Source of the DNA: an uncultured Acidobacteriota bacterium
Lineage (GTDB): Bacteria; Acidobacteriota; Terriglobia; Terriglobales; Acidobacteriaceae
Reading direction: 5' to 3'
DNA length: 61,721 bases
Assembly (NCBI GenBank): GCA_903832295.1
Contig: CAILAZ010000174.1
Span: 1 to 61,721, forward strand
This document shows positions 39,481 to 49,334 of this stretch, piece after piece. Positions within the stretch are counted from its first letter, which is position 1. Every line of letters begins with the position of its first letter. A model generated the notes under the pieces. The model saw only the letters and a program-made list of their open reading frames with translations, made no database searches and was not told the origin of the DNA. The position numbers were made by a program, and so were the translations under genes.

Positions 39481-42400
39481 CTAGTTCAACTTCACCTCAT
39501 ATAACAGTGTCGCGACGCAACCTGCGGGCATGTTCCCCGTAAATGCCGCCTGCACTGCGCCTGCCGTGCTCGTTGTAATCGCACCCGTCGTCAGCCCCGT
39601 ACAGGAGGTTCCAACCGATGATGCTGGCGTACCCGTCTGTAGGGTCGTGTATGGGGGAGCCTCATCGTTGATCGTGAGCCCGCTGATCGCAGACGCCCCA
39701 TCGTTCGTGGCTTGTATCTGGTATTTAATGCAATACCCAGATTGCGCCGATGAACTGATCTTCGAGTACGTGGGGCTCGCCGGATTCGCACACGTCGCAT
39801 CAATGTACACCGATTTGGACAGTTGCAAATCTCCCGTCGTCCTCGTGCCGATTGACGTAACGTCAAAGACGGTCATCGTGGTATTCGTAACGCTGCCGGA
39901 GCCATACACAAACGTCGCCGTAATCGTGTCCGTGTTCTGCATTCCAAAGCCGGCGGCCAGCGAAACATTCTCTTTCATCAGGATGCAGACTTTTCCGCCG
40001 CCATTTGGGATCGTCACCGCGGCGCCCCATGCCAGGTAGGTCGCCGTCGCAATGTTTCCACTGCACGCGGAGTCCTGGTAGAGAATCTCGCTGAAATAAT
40101 TGGGCTGGCTTTGAACTGCGGCGCTCGCGAATGAGACGCTGCCTCCGGTTGTGCTCGTATAGATGTGCGGGTAAACTACCGCCGATCCAGGGACCGTCAT
40201 CTGCGCGCCGTTCGGAGCAAAACTATTACCCGATTGCACGAATCCGAAGTTGACCCCCGTGTACGCCGTGTTTGTCCATGTCACGGTGAAGCTGTAGGTG
40301 AGCGTAGCCTTCGTAAATGTGCCCGCCGTCGCTGGCGTCCCCGTGTCAAACCCGCTATACGTGTACGCCCCAAACGGCGTCAGCGTCATCGTGACCGGGT
40401 TCACTGCCGTCGTGGGCAGCCATAGAGTGTAGTTTCCTGCCGCGTCCGTCGTCGTATTGTCTAGCTGAACGGAACCGCTGTCTTTCGCGATCATAATGAC
40501 GGCGTTATAGCCCGGTTCTGTACCATTCAAATGACCATCGTTGGCGACGCCGCCTGTGCCTGCTCCGTTGTCGTTGAATATCCTTCCGCTTACCTTCGAT
40601 CCATGGAAGAGGCCAAAGTTCTCGTTCGCCACTGCGGATGTGCTTGTCGTAAACGGTACTGAAATAGTGGCCACGCCTGGATTGACCAGGACATACCCAG
40701 AAGGGACAGCCGCGCTGCCAACTCCAGTCGGTGTCGACGTCGTACTCAAGACAATCGTGTACGTTCCACCAGTATTCGCAAGATTGTTAAATGAGTAAAA
40801 TCCCGTATCGTAGGCCGCTCCTGCCGGAATCGTCTGCGTTGTTCCAATCTGGGTGGCCCCGTTCCAGAGACTCACATAAACCTGCGTCCCGTTTTGCCAC
40901 GTCTCGGTGGAGTCCAGGCTGCCGTTATGATTCGTGTCAAGGTACACGTATCCCGAAATCGTGAGAGCACTGGCCAGCGGTGTGAAGTTGGGACCGAATT
41001 CAGAGGTCGATCCTGAAACCGCATCCGTGGCTGTTGACGTAATCACAGTCGTTCCTGCCGTAATCGTCACGCCGCTCGCAAACGCTGTACATCCTGCAAC
41101 CGACGCATTCGGAAGCTGAACATCGAAGTTCCCCGTAGCATCCGCAGTGAAGGAGCAGATATATGTCTGCCCTTCCCCGTGAGGGACGTTCAAACCGTCG
41201 CCCTGGAAAACTTGCCCGCTTTGGTTGTTGTCCGAATTGTTTGCAACAAAGAGCTCCACCTTGGCGTTGGCAATGGCGAGCCTCGTTGCCCCGCCCACAT
41301 ATCCCTTCAGCCGCAGCTTTCCTCCCGTGTACGTTGCCAGCGTGAATACCGGATAGTTCATCTGGTAGTTCGGTGACGAACTGCTCGTCGTGCCGAGATT
41401 CGGAGTTACACCCGCATATGCTGAGCTCGAAAAACTGTTCGGATCGCAAGTAGAACAGTTCGGGAACAGCGCAATTCCCGGTCCGAGGTTGTTGGATGTC
41501 AAGCCGTTCAGGTAAATCGAGTTCTGCGTGACCGTGAAGCCATACGCGTTCTCCACCAGAATGCCCACACCGCTGGAGTTGGTGATGACGTTATGCGAGA
41601 TCGTGACCGTGGAGCCTTGCGCAATCTCCCAGATCGCAATGTTTACCCGCTCTGAACTGGGACTACTGTATGTGTACGGAGCATTCCCCGTCACGTTCCA
41701 CCCATTGGAGCAGATTGTATTGTTGTCAATCGTTTCGCCCGAAAACAATGGCAGCCCGCCGGATCCAAAACCAAGCTCGATTCCTCCGCCAGCAAGGTCG
41801 TGAGCGTAGTTGTACTGGATAAGATCCCCAGAGAAGTTTGCCGGTCCAATAAGCAGGATTCCGTCGAAGCTGTTCGTCTGCCCGCCCGTTGGCGAACTTA
41901 CTTCGTTGTACTTGTAAGTGTCCCCTGTGGAGCCTCGTCCATCATTCCGAATCGCCGAATTATTTACCCGAACGTAGTTGTGCAGGATTTGCCTCCCACC
42001 GCCATACGCCAGCGAGATTCCATAATTTCCTGCCACGGACGTAGTAATTGTTCCGTCCGCGTGCATACCCACCAGGTTGTCCTGAATCGTGTCTGAGCTG
42101 CCGTTGACGAGAATGGTCGCTTGATGAAATGCAATAGCTTTCAGCGTGTCGGAGGTTCCATTGATCTGCCACTGCTGGTCTCCCGCATTTTGGACCTCGA
42201 TGACTGGCATCGTCGTCCCTGTCCACGCGGACAAGAGTGTCTGAGACGTGCCCAGCTTCGTCGTTCCAGCTGTAACAGAGGTCACGCACTGTGAATTCGA
42301 CCCCAGGCTGTTGGTATTCGGATTGGTCCCGCCCAGGTTTGTCACCTCTTTGCTGCCATCAATCAGAATATTGGAAGCCGTCACCGTCGGCAGGATTCCT

Positions 42401-43212
42401 CCCGCCATGTTAATCACGAACGCCTTACCTCCAGTGATGGTCGAGCGCTGGTCTGCATAGGTGGCGCTCATGCCCGGATGCGCCGTGCCGTCTGGAATCA
42501 TGAAGTTCGATTGTATGGTGAAGCTACTCGGTGTCAGTGCATTCGCGTTCGTGATAAACTGGGCCAAGCTCCCCTGTCCGCTCGCGTTCGTGTTCACAAT
42601 CGTGAAAAAGTTAAAGCCGAAGTCGATGCCCACTGGCGCGCGATTGCCATTCTTGACGATATTCACAGTTGTGATTGATTCCGCGTTGGCAGGCACGGCA
42701 CCAGCACTGTTTGAGCCTGGGTCCACGTTCACGGGATTCTGGCCACCCACGTGGTCGGTCACCGGAACGTTGTTCCCATTCGTGCAACCGCCCGCAGCGC
42801 TGCAATCTGTGCGATAGGTTTGTACCGCCAGCAAACCGGAAGTCGAACCGCCACTGAGCGCCGAAACCACTGTGCCGTTCACAACTCGCACAACGTAGGT
42901 GTACGTAGTGTTCGGCAGCCCGGTGAAGCTGTACGTTCCAGTGGAACTTGTCGTAGTGGATGCGTAGTAAGTTCCGGCCTGGTAGAGCTCAACGCGTGCG
43001 CCGCTCACCCCAACCGCGCCCGTTCCCGCCGTGCTGATGCTCCTGCCCGCACCACCTGAGTAGTTTTGGTCTTCAAAAACCGTGCCGCTGATCGTCTGCG
43101 CTGACGCAGGAATGGCGAGCAACCAGATCAGTGCCACCAATGCCGGCGCGCTGAGCAATCGGGCTGACTTGTGCGCCAACTTCAGTGGAGTCACCATCGG
43201 GAGTAAGCTCAT
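39481..43212 (-). CDS. Large secreted SdrD/beta-helix/DUF11 surface protein
   Basis: Exported protein of 1243 residues. Signal peptide (1-39, ending ASAQ), an SdrD-B/Cna-B-like domain (about 40-130, SGTVFEDQNYSGGAG), a right-handed beta-helix region (about 340-620, rich in NNTI, HNVI, QNSIYLNG turns), further SdrD-like domains (about 690-960) and a C-terminal DUF11-like module (1128-1243) with four cysteines, ending in LLYEVKLN. That module matches the end of the 952-residue protein. No sortase signal, as expected for a Gram-negative. It is the last gene of the four-gene envelope operon and its ATG overlaps the stop of the barrel gene. Surface display is inferred from composition and context. 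Confidence 0.85.
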   Translation of the reverse strand: MSLLPMVTPLKLAHKSARLLSAPALVALIWLLAIPASAQTISGTVFEDQNYSGGAGRSISTAGTGAVGVSGARVELYQAGTYYASTTTSSTGTYSFTGLPNTTYTYVVRVVNGTVVSALSGGSTSGLLAVQTYRTDCSAAGGCTNGNNVPVTDHVGGQNPVNVDPGSNSAGAVPANAESITTVNIVKNGNRAPVGIDFGFNFFTIVNTNASGQGSLAQFITNANALTPSSFTIQSNFMIPDGTAHPGMSATYADQRSTITGGKAFVINMAGGILPTVTASNILIDGSKEVTNLGGTNPNTNSLGSNSQCVTSVTAGTTKLGTSQTLLSAWTGTTMPVIEVQNAGDQQWQINGTSDTLKAIAFHQATILVNGSSDTIQDNLVGMHADGTITTSVAGNYGISLAYGGGRQILHNYVRVNNSAIRNDGRGSTGDTYKYNEVSSPTGGQTNSFDGILLIGPANFSGDLIQYNYAHDLAGGGIELGFGSGGLPLFSGETIDNNTICSNGWNVTGNAPYTYSSPSSERVNIAIWEIAQGSTVTISHNVITNSSGVGILVENAYGFTVTQNSIYLNGLTSNNLGPGIALFPNCSTCDPNSFSSSAYAGVTPNLGTTSSSSPNYQMNYPVFTLATYTGGKLRLKGYVGGATRLAIANAKVELFVANNSDNNQSGQVFQGDGLNVPHGEGQTYICSFTADATGNFDVQLPNASVAGCTAFASGVTITAGTTVITSTATDAVSGSTSEFGPNFTPLASALTISGYVYLDTNHNGSLDSTETWQNGTQVYVSLWNGATQIGTTQTIPAGAAYDTGFYSFNNLANTGGTYTIVLSTTSTPTGVGSAAVPSGYVLVNPGVATISVPFTTSTSAVANENFGLFHGSKVSGRIFNDNGAGTGGVANDGHLNGTEPGYNAVIMIAKDSGSVQLDNTTTDAAGNYTLWLPTTAVNPVTMTLTPFGAYTYSGFDTGTPATAGTFTKATLTYSFTVTWTNTAYTGVNFGFVQSGNSFAPNGAQMTVPGSAVVYPHIYTSTTGGSVSFASAAVQSQPNYFSEILYQDSACSGNIATATYLAWGAAVTIPNGGGKVCILMKENVSLAAGFGMQNTDTITATFVYGSGSVTNTTMTVFDVTSIGTRTTGDLQLSKSVYIDATCANPASPTYSKISSSAQSGYCIKYQIQATNDGASAISGLTINDEAPPYTTLQTGTPASSVGTSCTGLTTGAITTSTAGAVQAAFTGNMPAGCVATLLYEVKLN

Positions 43213-46200
43213 TTCTGCCGCCCGTCCACCTTCAGAAATGGAAACAGCGACTCATCAAACTTGAACCGCATTCTCACATAAGGACCACGGCGAGTCGCAT
43301 CCTCGCCCCCAAGATCGCGGTCGTAGAAACCTGTTAGGTTGTATCCAAGCGAGAGCCAGAGGTTCTTGCCGAGCACCCGGCCAAACTCCACTCCGTGCGC
43401 ATACTCAATGTTGTGGAAGTGGTTGGAGAAGAGTTCACTGCTTCCAACTCCCACGGTCCAGTTCCGGTGCAGGTCGTAGCTCACCCGCGTCGTCGTCATG
43501 TGCCCATCCATTGTGCTATCCACAACGCTGGTCACGTCGTTGGACCACTTGGTCGCATAGCGCGCCGACACAACCAGCTTCGACGTCGGTTGGTGCGTAG
43601 CCGCCAGTGTCAAGATCGCGACCTTACGGTCGGGGATCATCACGGTGGACGTCCCGTCCTTCTCTTCCTTCAACTCCACCATGGAAAGCACCGTTGTGCG
43701 GTTCGAGTGCGTCGGGCGGAATGAGATACCGTTCTGTATCCTCACCTGCAACCGGTCGGTCTGGCCCGCGCTCTTTGGGATGGTCAGCGAATAGATCGAA
43801 CGGTTCAGCAGCGTATAGCTGTCGCTCAATTTGAGCGCAAGTCCCACGCTGCTCAGAATCGCATCCGACGAACTGCTCTGCCGCCACTCAAAGCGTCCCG
43901 ATGACTTCCACTTCGCGCTCGCCGTGTATTCCACCGCGCCCGTCAACGCTAGCGCATCGTTATTCGATGTGCCTGTCAGGGTCTTTACATCCTCGGCCGT
44001 CGTGCTCAACCTTAGCCCGGGGCGCAGGCTGAACACATTGCGAAGTCCTATCGCCGCCTCCGTCTCTCTTCCCGAAAATGCGTCCGTCCCCCTGTACTCG
44101 CTGAAGATGTGCTCGTTCTTCAAGTACGTCGTATCGATGCCGAAAACCGTCGCGTTTTGCTGCTGTGCGCCGTTCAATTGATACAGATTTCCCAGCGACG
44201 AGATCAGTTCATGTCGCACGTAGAATTTTCCTTTTTCTGAAAACTGGTACGTCCCTCCCACGGCGAACATCCGCTTGCTAAAGCTCGCCATGTCGTCTTC
44301 GTATTCGCCGTACACCGCTGCCTGTTTGAACTTTGGGATCTTTGCGCTCATCTTGGCATACAGATCATCGTTCGCTGCCGTGCTCGTAGCCGCACTTCCG
44401 CTTGTGCCTGCTGGTGTGCTCTGCGATCCAGCGTGCCTGTATCCAAACTCTGAAGTAATCAGCTTCCCGATGTCGCGCTGCACTGTAGTGTAGATTCCCA
44501 TCTGCGAAACGCCCGTGTCCGTAGCTTCGGAGCGGATCAGTTCAAAGTGCAACCGCAGGTGCTTATCCAGCTTCCAGGTGATATTCGCGCCGCTCTCCCC
44601 ACGGCCCTTGTTCAGCATCGCGTTTGGGTTGTCAAACGACGCATCAGTACGCCCGAAATAGACTCGCGAATCAAGCTTTGTATTCTTCTGCTTGAACTCC
44701 GCGTGTACTCCGTTGCCGTCACCCAGCAGCGGTGTCCATGTGTGCGCGTACTCTCCTGCCACTGTCGCGTCTTTGCTGAACGCGTAGCTGCCGTTTGTAC
44801 CCCACAACCTCAGCCCCGCTGCCGGAGTCTTGTCGTCGTAGAAGGTGCCGCCCATGCGCAGTTTCTGAATGCGCAATGAGCCATCGACTCCGCTCATCCA
44901 GTACTTCGGCCCGCCCGAGGTGAATTCGTACGTCACCCGAATCGAAACTGGATTCATCGCCCCATCGTGGCTGGGGATCGGCTGCTTGAAAATGATCGCT
45001 CCGGTCAATCCGTCGAACTGGTAGTCGCTCATCACTGCTTGGGTGGTACTCTGCAAGATCACAGCTGGCTGATTGCGATCTCTTACCAGGATCTCCACGG
45101 TCTCCGAATTCAGCAGCAAATCAATATGGCTCACAAGGTATGGCCCAGAACTTCCGTTGCCAGGAATCTCCTCCACCAACTGGCGCGCGTTGTCGCGGGT
45201 GCTATAGGCGGTGTACTCCACGTGCCCAAGTTCCTGGTGCATCCGGAACCCGGTAAAGCTGCGATTCACGTTCGATAGTACCTTCGCCGTATTCTGGCGG
45301 TCGGCCGTGTTGTAGTCGCCATACATCACGTAGTTCTTGCCCCGGTCAAGACGCACGTAAAGACGGCTCGTGGATTGCGCCTCATAGCCTCGTGTCGAAC
45401 TGTCGCCATAAACCAGGAAGTAGTCATCCGACTGCGAATCCCTGAACATCGGGTCCCCGGACTGCTTGTCCGAGTCGTAGGAGAGCGTCATTAGCGTGTC
45501 GCCCCACACCCGCCCCTTTAGCAGCGCTCCGATGTGCGAGGCATAATTGATCGACCCGCTGTCATTTGAGAGCCCCAGCCGGTTCACCTCGGACTCAAGC
45601 GTATAGAAACTCGCGCTCTGACCTCCACTCCCCGAATAACGCCGGAAGCTCAACGTTTCTTCCACTACCCCAATCGCCATCAGTGGTCTCAGTTCGGGAA
45701 TGAATGAGACTTTGTTCTCGCTCAAGAGTGTCCCGCTGCTCACCGTAATCTTTCCTTCGGTCGGCTCCATCGGTGGAGTCAGCGTGAATTCCGCTCTCCC
45801 GCCCTCGATGAACACCTGCGTCCCGGGCTCTTTCGGATTCAAATCCTCCACGGCCCATCTGCCTGCAGTCGTCTCCAGTGTCACAGGGGTCCGCGAAGTC
45901 ACAGGTACCCCAGCCGCGTCTGTCAGTCGCACTGAAACCGCCAGCGGAGTCTTCCCATCGGCAACCGGACTACGCGTGCCAAGTTCCGCAACCACCGCCG
46001 CGAGCGCACCGGGAGCCGTCACCCAAATCTCGTGCGATCCCCGGACGTTTCCGAACGGATCGTACATCTTGGCTTCCAGCCGATTCCTTCCCGGATGCAG
46101 TTCCATCCCGATGTAGAGCCACGCCTGCAACTTCACCGAGACCTCGACGCTGCGCTGCCCCACTCGATCTGACGGGATCTTCTGTCCGTTTACTGAGAGT

Positions 46201-49200
46201 TCGAACTCCGTTCCCAGCATCCCCTTAAGCGCCACATCCACTTGCGTTGAGCCAACCACCTGGCCATCATGCAGCCCTACAAATCCGAAGTCGTTGTTCA
46301 TCTCCGTGGTAATCAGCTTCACCACCCGCAGTCCGTTTTGTGTCTGCGGCATCTCGTCTGCACTCTTTTTTGCCTCAACCAGGGCCGTTAGTTTTGCCGG
46401 GGCCGGAGCCTCCACGCTTTCCGCTACTGTCTTCAACCCGCTGCCTGCGGCTGGCGCCTGCTCTGCCGCACCCTGTCCGCCGGTTTGCGGTACTACCGCC
46501 ACAGTCGCAGCATTTCCACCCCCACTCACAACCGCTGCATCCATTCCCTCCTTTGCTGCTGGACCTCCCAGGATTGCGGACACCGGAGCGCCCCTGCGCT
46601 CTTCCATAGACTGGTTTGCCCGATCCAGCAGCGGAGCTTTCTTCATGAGTGCGGTCGCTTCGGATGCAGAGCTAGTCTTCGTACGTCCTGCCAGCGTTCT
46701 CATTGCTTCGGGTGTGCAGCCGTGCAATGCAAAGTCAGCGCGATGCAACTCGCCGGAAATCATATCCACGAATTGCGAGCCGCCGTCTCCCGCGTTCCGC
46801 GTGGAGAGTTCGCTCGGCGCGAATCCCTCCGGCAGCGTGTAGCTGTCCATCTTCAAACCGTGCAACCGAGCCGTAACGCCAAAGATGCTGTATTTCCCCG
46901 CCTCATCCGTAACTGCGAACGTGCCATTGTCCAGGTAAATGCGCACTCCCGGCACTCCTGGCTCATCCGCGTCCTGCACCCGGTTTCCGTTGCAATCGGC
47001 AAACACCTTGCCCACGATCACACCCTTCGTGTCGAATACGCCGCCCACAATCTTGACCTTCGCCTGCGCCGTATTCGAGCGGGTCACTCCGCTCGCCGCG
47101 TAAGCTGTGTTGATGGCAGCGTTCGAGTTCGCCTGCGGCAGCAACCGCACAAAGTAGTGGATCAGCACATCTCCGTTGATCGGCATCGCGCCGATGCTGA
47201 AGGTCAACACCGGCCCGCGTCCTCCCGCCGGATCCGCCATCGCTTTGCCGCCCATCGTTGCCGAGTGTGGTTGATACAGAAAGCCGCTCGGCATCGTGTC
47301 CACCACTGTGGTATTCGGCAGAGCTTGCCCTGTATTGTTCTTCACCTCCACCGTGTAACCCACCAGTGATCCTGACTCGACGTTCGTCTGGTCCGCGCTC
47401 TTCTGAATAAACAGCCCCGCCAGCGGACCAGGGTCCAACGGAACATCGAAGTTGATGGTGCCGCTCGTTGCTGTAATTTGGAAGTTCCCGCCATACGATG
47501 CAGGTAACAGGATTACCCGCTCCTTCGGCAACTTCGCCGCCGCAACCGCAGAAGGAAACTTGTACCCATTCGACGGAACAATCGTGAGCTTGTATGTACT
47601 CGGTGCAACCAGTGGAAACTGGTACACGCCATTGCTTCCTGTCGTGACCGTGCTCGGTGCCGCGGTCTTGTAGTCCGCTTGCAGAACCTTCGCGGGCTGT
47701 CCCGGATTGCCGCCGTTTCCCTGCCCCGTCACATCAATCAGCGTTACCTGCACTCCGCTGATCAACTGATCTGTCAAGCTGTCGAACAGAACTCCATATG
47801 GATCCACGGCGATCGTCGCTATCGCCGAGATGCTCGTTCCACAGCCTGTAATCGTTGCCGTAAGCGTCTCGTTTTTGTACACCTCAAGCGTGCCGTCTCC
47901 CTGCACAATCGGAACAGCGTTTCCATCCGCCAACGCAACGTTCTGCACCTGAAACACGCCCGTGTTCGGCCCTGATTCCACAGCCATGAACTGTTCCATG
48001 TCGTGTGTCTGGTTTGTCGCAATGGTGATCAGGTGTTTTTCCGCAACCGTCGGGTCAGAATTGCACGCAGCCGCCATCGCCTGCAGATGGATCGTGCCGT
48101 TGATCGTCGTCACGGTCGCCAACTGTGAAAACGTGCTGTCCGTGTAGTAGGCAATGGTTGGCGGCACGGTTGGAACGGTCACCAGCACCGTGTTGGAAAG
48201 CACCAACTGATTCTGCAGGTTCTGATTCTGGTCGGAGTACACGACACTTGCAATGTTGCTGATGTCTCCGCTCGCGTTGTCATCCACTCGGACGTTGAAG
48301 CCGAACGTGTAGCTCTGTCCCGGCGCCAGTTCGGGCACTGCAAATCCCACGTAATCGATATTCGCGCCTGCTGGTGCCGTCGCCGTGAACGCTCCGCTCG
48401 GCGCCCCCAGCGAGTGATAGAAAACGGTACCGCCGACCGCGCTTGCAATGCTCACAAAGTGTGTGTTCGCAGGAATCTCGTCCAGCACATACAACGCGCT
48501 CTGTGTGGCTCCGTCCACCGTCAGCGGATTCCCGCTTGCCGCTCCGGTGCCGAAGTTTGCTGCCTGTAACGTGAACTGCACAGTTTGTCCTGCTGTTGCA
48601 GAACTCACGCTGGCCGATTTCTGAAGCGCAACGTTTGCCTTTCCTCCCACCACTCCGCCCGGACCGACCGTGATCACGTCCGTATTCGTCAGTGCCGCGT
48701 CCGCCAGGTCTGAAGCTGAAACTTGCAGAATCGCTTTCTGCCCATTCACCGCCGAGTTCGGTACCGTTCCTGTAACCAGAAGGCTCACCGACTGCCCCGG
48801 CGTCAGTTGTACCGGGCTTGTCGGATTCAATGTCACCTCGCCCGTGTCCACTCTCCCGTTGTTGTTCGCGTCGAGATAAATCGCCAGCCCCGCTACCGCA
48901 TAATCGCTGCCGGGCTGTCCATTTACGCCGACGTAGTACGTGGTCGTCGTGTTTCCCACATTGTTCAGGTGATGTTGCAACAGAACCGCCGCACCCGGAA
49001 CGTAGGTTACGTTCTGCGATTGCAGCAGTTGTCCCGCCGTGACTGAGGCCACGGTGACCAAAACAAGATTGGATGGAATGTTGTTTATCGGCTTGCCGTT
49101 GTCGTCCACGTAGGAGACATAAGCCGTATTTGCGATAAGACTTCCCGGAGGTGCCTGTGACTGTCCCCAGGCTGCCAGTGCGCTCAAAATGATCAGCAGC

Positions 49201-49229
49201 AACACTCCGAGTTTTGCCTGAGAGTGCAT
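43209..49229 (-). CDS. Giant multidomain DUF11/SdrD protein with C-terminal outer-membrane barrel
   Basis: Exported protein of about 2006 residues. Signal peptide, two N-terminal DUF11-like domains (about 20-200 and 210-360), a carboxypeptidase-regulatory-like unit (about 505-600), a further DUF11 domain (about 620-740), an SdrD-type unit (GKVFADCNGNRVQDADEPGV), an Ala/Gly-rich linker (about 880-990), Ig/invasin-like beta domains (about 1080-1200), and a C-terminal about 780 residues dense in alternating aromatic strands (YFLVYGDSSTRGYEAQST, LYVRLDRGKNYVMYGDYNT), read as a large outer-membrane barrel. It could anchor or export the neighbouring secreted proteins; this is a hypothesis. Start uncertain: ATG 49229 gives a compact signal peptide, GTG 49253 adds eight residues. 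The last four bases overlap the next gene. Confidence 0.82.
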   Translation of the reverse strand: MHSQAKLGVLLLIILSALAAWGQSQAPPGSLIANTAYVSYVDDNGKPINNIPSNLVLVTVASVTAGQLLQSQNVTYVPGAAVLLQHHLNNVGNTTTTYYVGVNGQPGSDYAVAGLAIYLDANNNGRVDTGEVTLNPTSPVQLTPGQSVSLLVTGTVPNSAVNGQKAILQVSASDLADAALTNTDVITVGPGGVVGGKANVALQKSASVSSATAGQTVQFTLQAANFGTGAASGNPLTVDGATQSALYVLDEIPANTHFVSIASAVGGTVFYHSLGAPSGAFTATAPAGANIDYVGFAVPELAPGQSYTFGFNVRVDDNASGDISNIASVVYSDQNQNLQNQLVLSNTVLVTVPTVPPTIAYYTDSTFSQLATVTTINGTIHLQAMAAACNSDPTVAEKHLITIATNQTHDMEQFMAVESGPNTGVFQVQNVALADGNAVPIVQGDGTLEVYKNETLTATITGCGTSISAIATIAVDPYGVLFDSLTDQLISGVQVTLIDVTGQGNGGNPGQPAKVLQADYKTAAPSTVTTGSNGVYQFPLVAPSTYKLTIVPSNGYKFPSAVAAAKLPKERVILLPASYGGNFQITATSGTINFDVPLDPGPLAGLFIQKSADQTNVESGSLVGYTVEVKNNTGQALPNTTVVDTMPSGFLYQPHSATMGGKAMADPAGGRGPVLTFSIGAMPINGDVLIHYFVRLLPQANSNAAINTAYAASGVTRSNTAQAKVKIVGGVFDTKGVIVGKVFADCNGNRVQDADEPGVPGVRIYLDNGTFAVTDEAGKYSIFGVTARLHGLKMDSYTLPEGFAPSELSTRNAGDGGSQFVDMISGELHRADFALHGCTPEAMRTLAGRTKTSSASEATALMKKAPLLDRANQSMEERRGAPVSAILGGPAAKEGMDAAVVSGGGNAATVAVVPQTGGQGAAEQAPAAGSGLKTVAESVEAPAPAKLTALVEAKKSADEMPQTQNGLRVVKLITTEMNNDFGFVGLHDGQVVGSTQVDVALKGMLGTEFELSVNGQKIPSDRVGQRSVEVSVKLQAWLYIGMELHPGRNRLEAKMYDPFGNVRGSHEIWVTAPGALAAVVAELGTRSPVADGKTPLAVSVRLTDAAGVPVTSRTPVTLETTAGRWAVEDLNPKEPGTQVFIEGGRAEFTLTPPMEPTEGKITVSSGTLLSENKVSFIPELRPLMAIGVVEETLSFRRYSGSGGQSASFYTLESEVNRLGLSNDSGSINYASHIGALLKGRVWGDTLMTLSYDSDKQSGDPMFRDSQSDDYFLVYGDSSTRGYEAQSTSRLYVRLDRGKNYVMYGDYNTADRQNTAKVLSNVNRSFTGFRMHQELGHVEYTAYSTRDNARQLVEEIPGNGSSGPYLVSHIDLLLNSETVEILVRDRNQPAVILQSTTQAVMSDYQFDGLTGAIIFKQPIPSHDGAMNPVSIRVTYEFTSGGPKYWMSGVDGSLRIQKLRMGGTFYDDKTPAAGLRLWGTNGSYAFSKDATVAGEYAHTWTPLLGDGNGVHAEFKQKNTKLDSRVYFGRTDASFDNPNAMLNKGRGESGANITWKLDKHLRLHFELIRSEATDTGVSQMGIYTTVQRDIGKLITSEFGYRHAGSQSTPAGTSGSAATSTAANDDLYAKMSAKIPKFKQAAVYGEYEDDMASFSKRMFAVGGTYQFSEKGKFYVRHELISSLGNLYQLNGAQQQNATVFGIDTTYLKNEHIFSEYRGTDAFSGRETEAAIGLRNVFSLRPGLRLSTTAEDVKTLTGTSNNDALALTGAVEYTASAKWKSSGRFEWRQSSSSDAILSSVGLALKLSDSYTLLNRSIYSLTIPKSAGQTDRLQVRIQNGISFRPTHSNRTTVLSMVELKEEKDGTSTVMIPDRKVAILTLAATHQPTSKLVVSARYATKWSNDVTSVVDSTMDGHMTTTRVSYDLHRNWTVGVGSSELFSNHFHNIEYAHGVEFGRVLGKNLWLSLGYNLTGFYDRDLGGEDATRRGPYVRMRFKFDESLFPFLKVDGRQK

Positions 49230-49274
49230 TGTCGGATGTTTCGGGAACCTCACCTTGGAATTCGCTGCACAGCT

Positions 49275-49314
49275 CCGGGGTGGAGAGGGAAGAACCCCTC
49301 GCTCCCCACCCCGG
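49275..49314 (-). terminator. Hairpin between the DUF11 protein and barrel genes
   Basis: Bases 49275-49283 pair perfectly with 49306-49314 and enclose a further partial stem. It follows the stop of the 952-residue protein gene by about 20 bases and precedes the barrel gene. No T-tract; it may reduce read-through or stabilise the upstream message, so that the secreted protein is made in excess of the barrel. Confidence 0.5.
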
Positions 49315-49334
49315 GTCAGATCAGTTTCTTCGAA

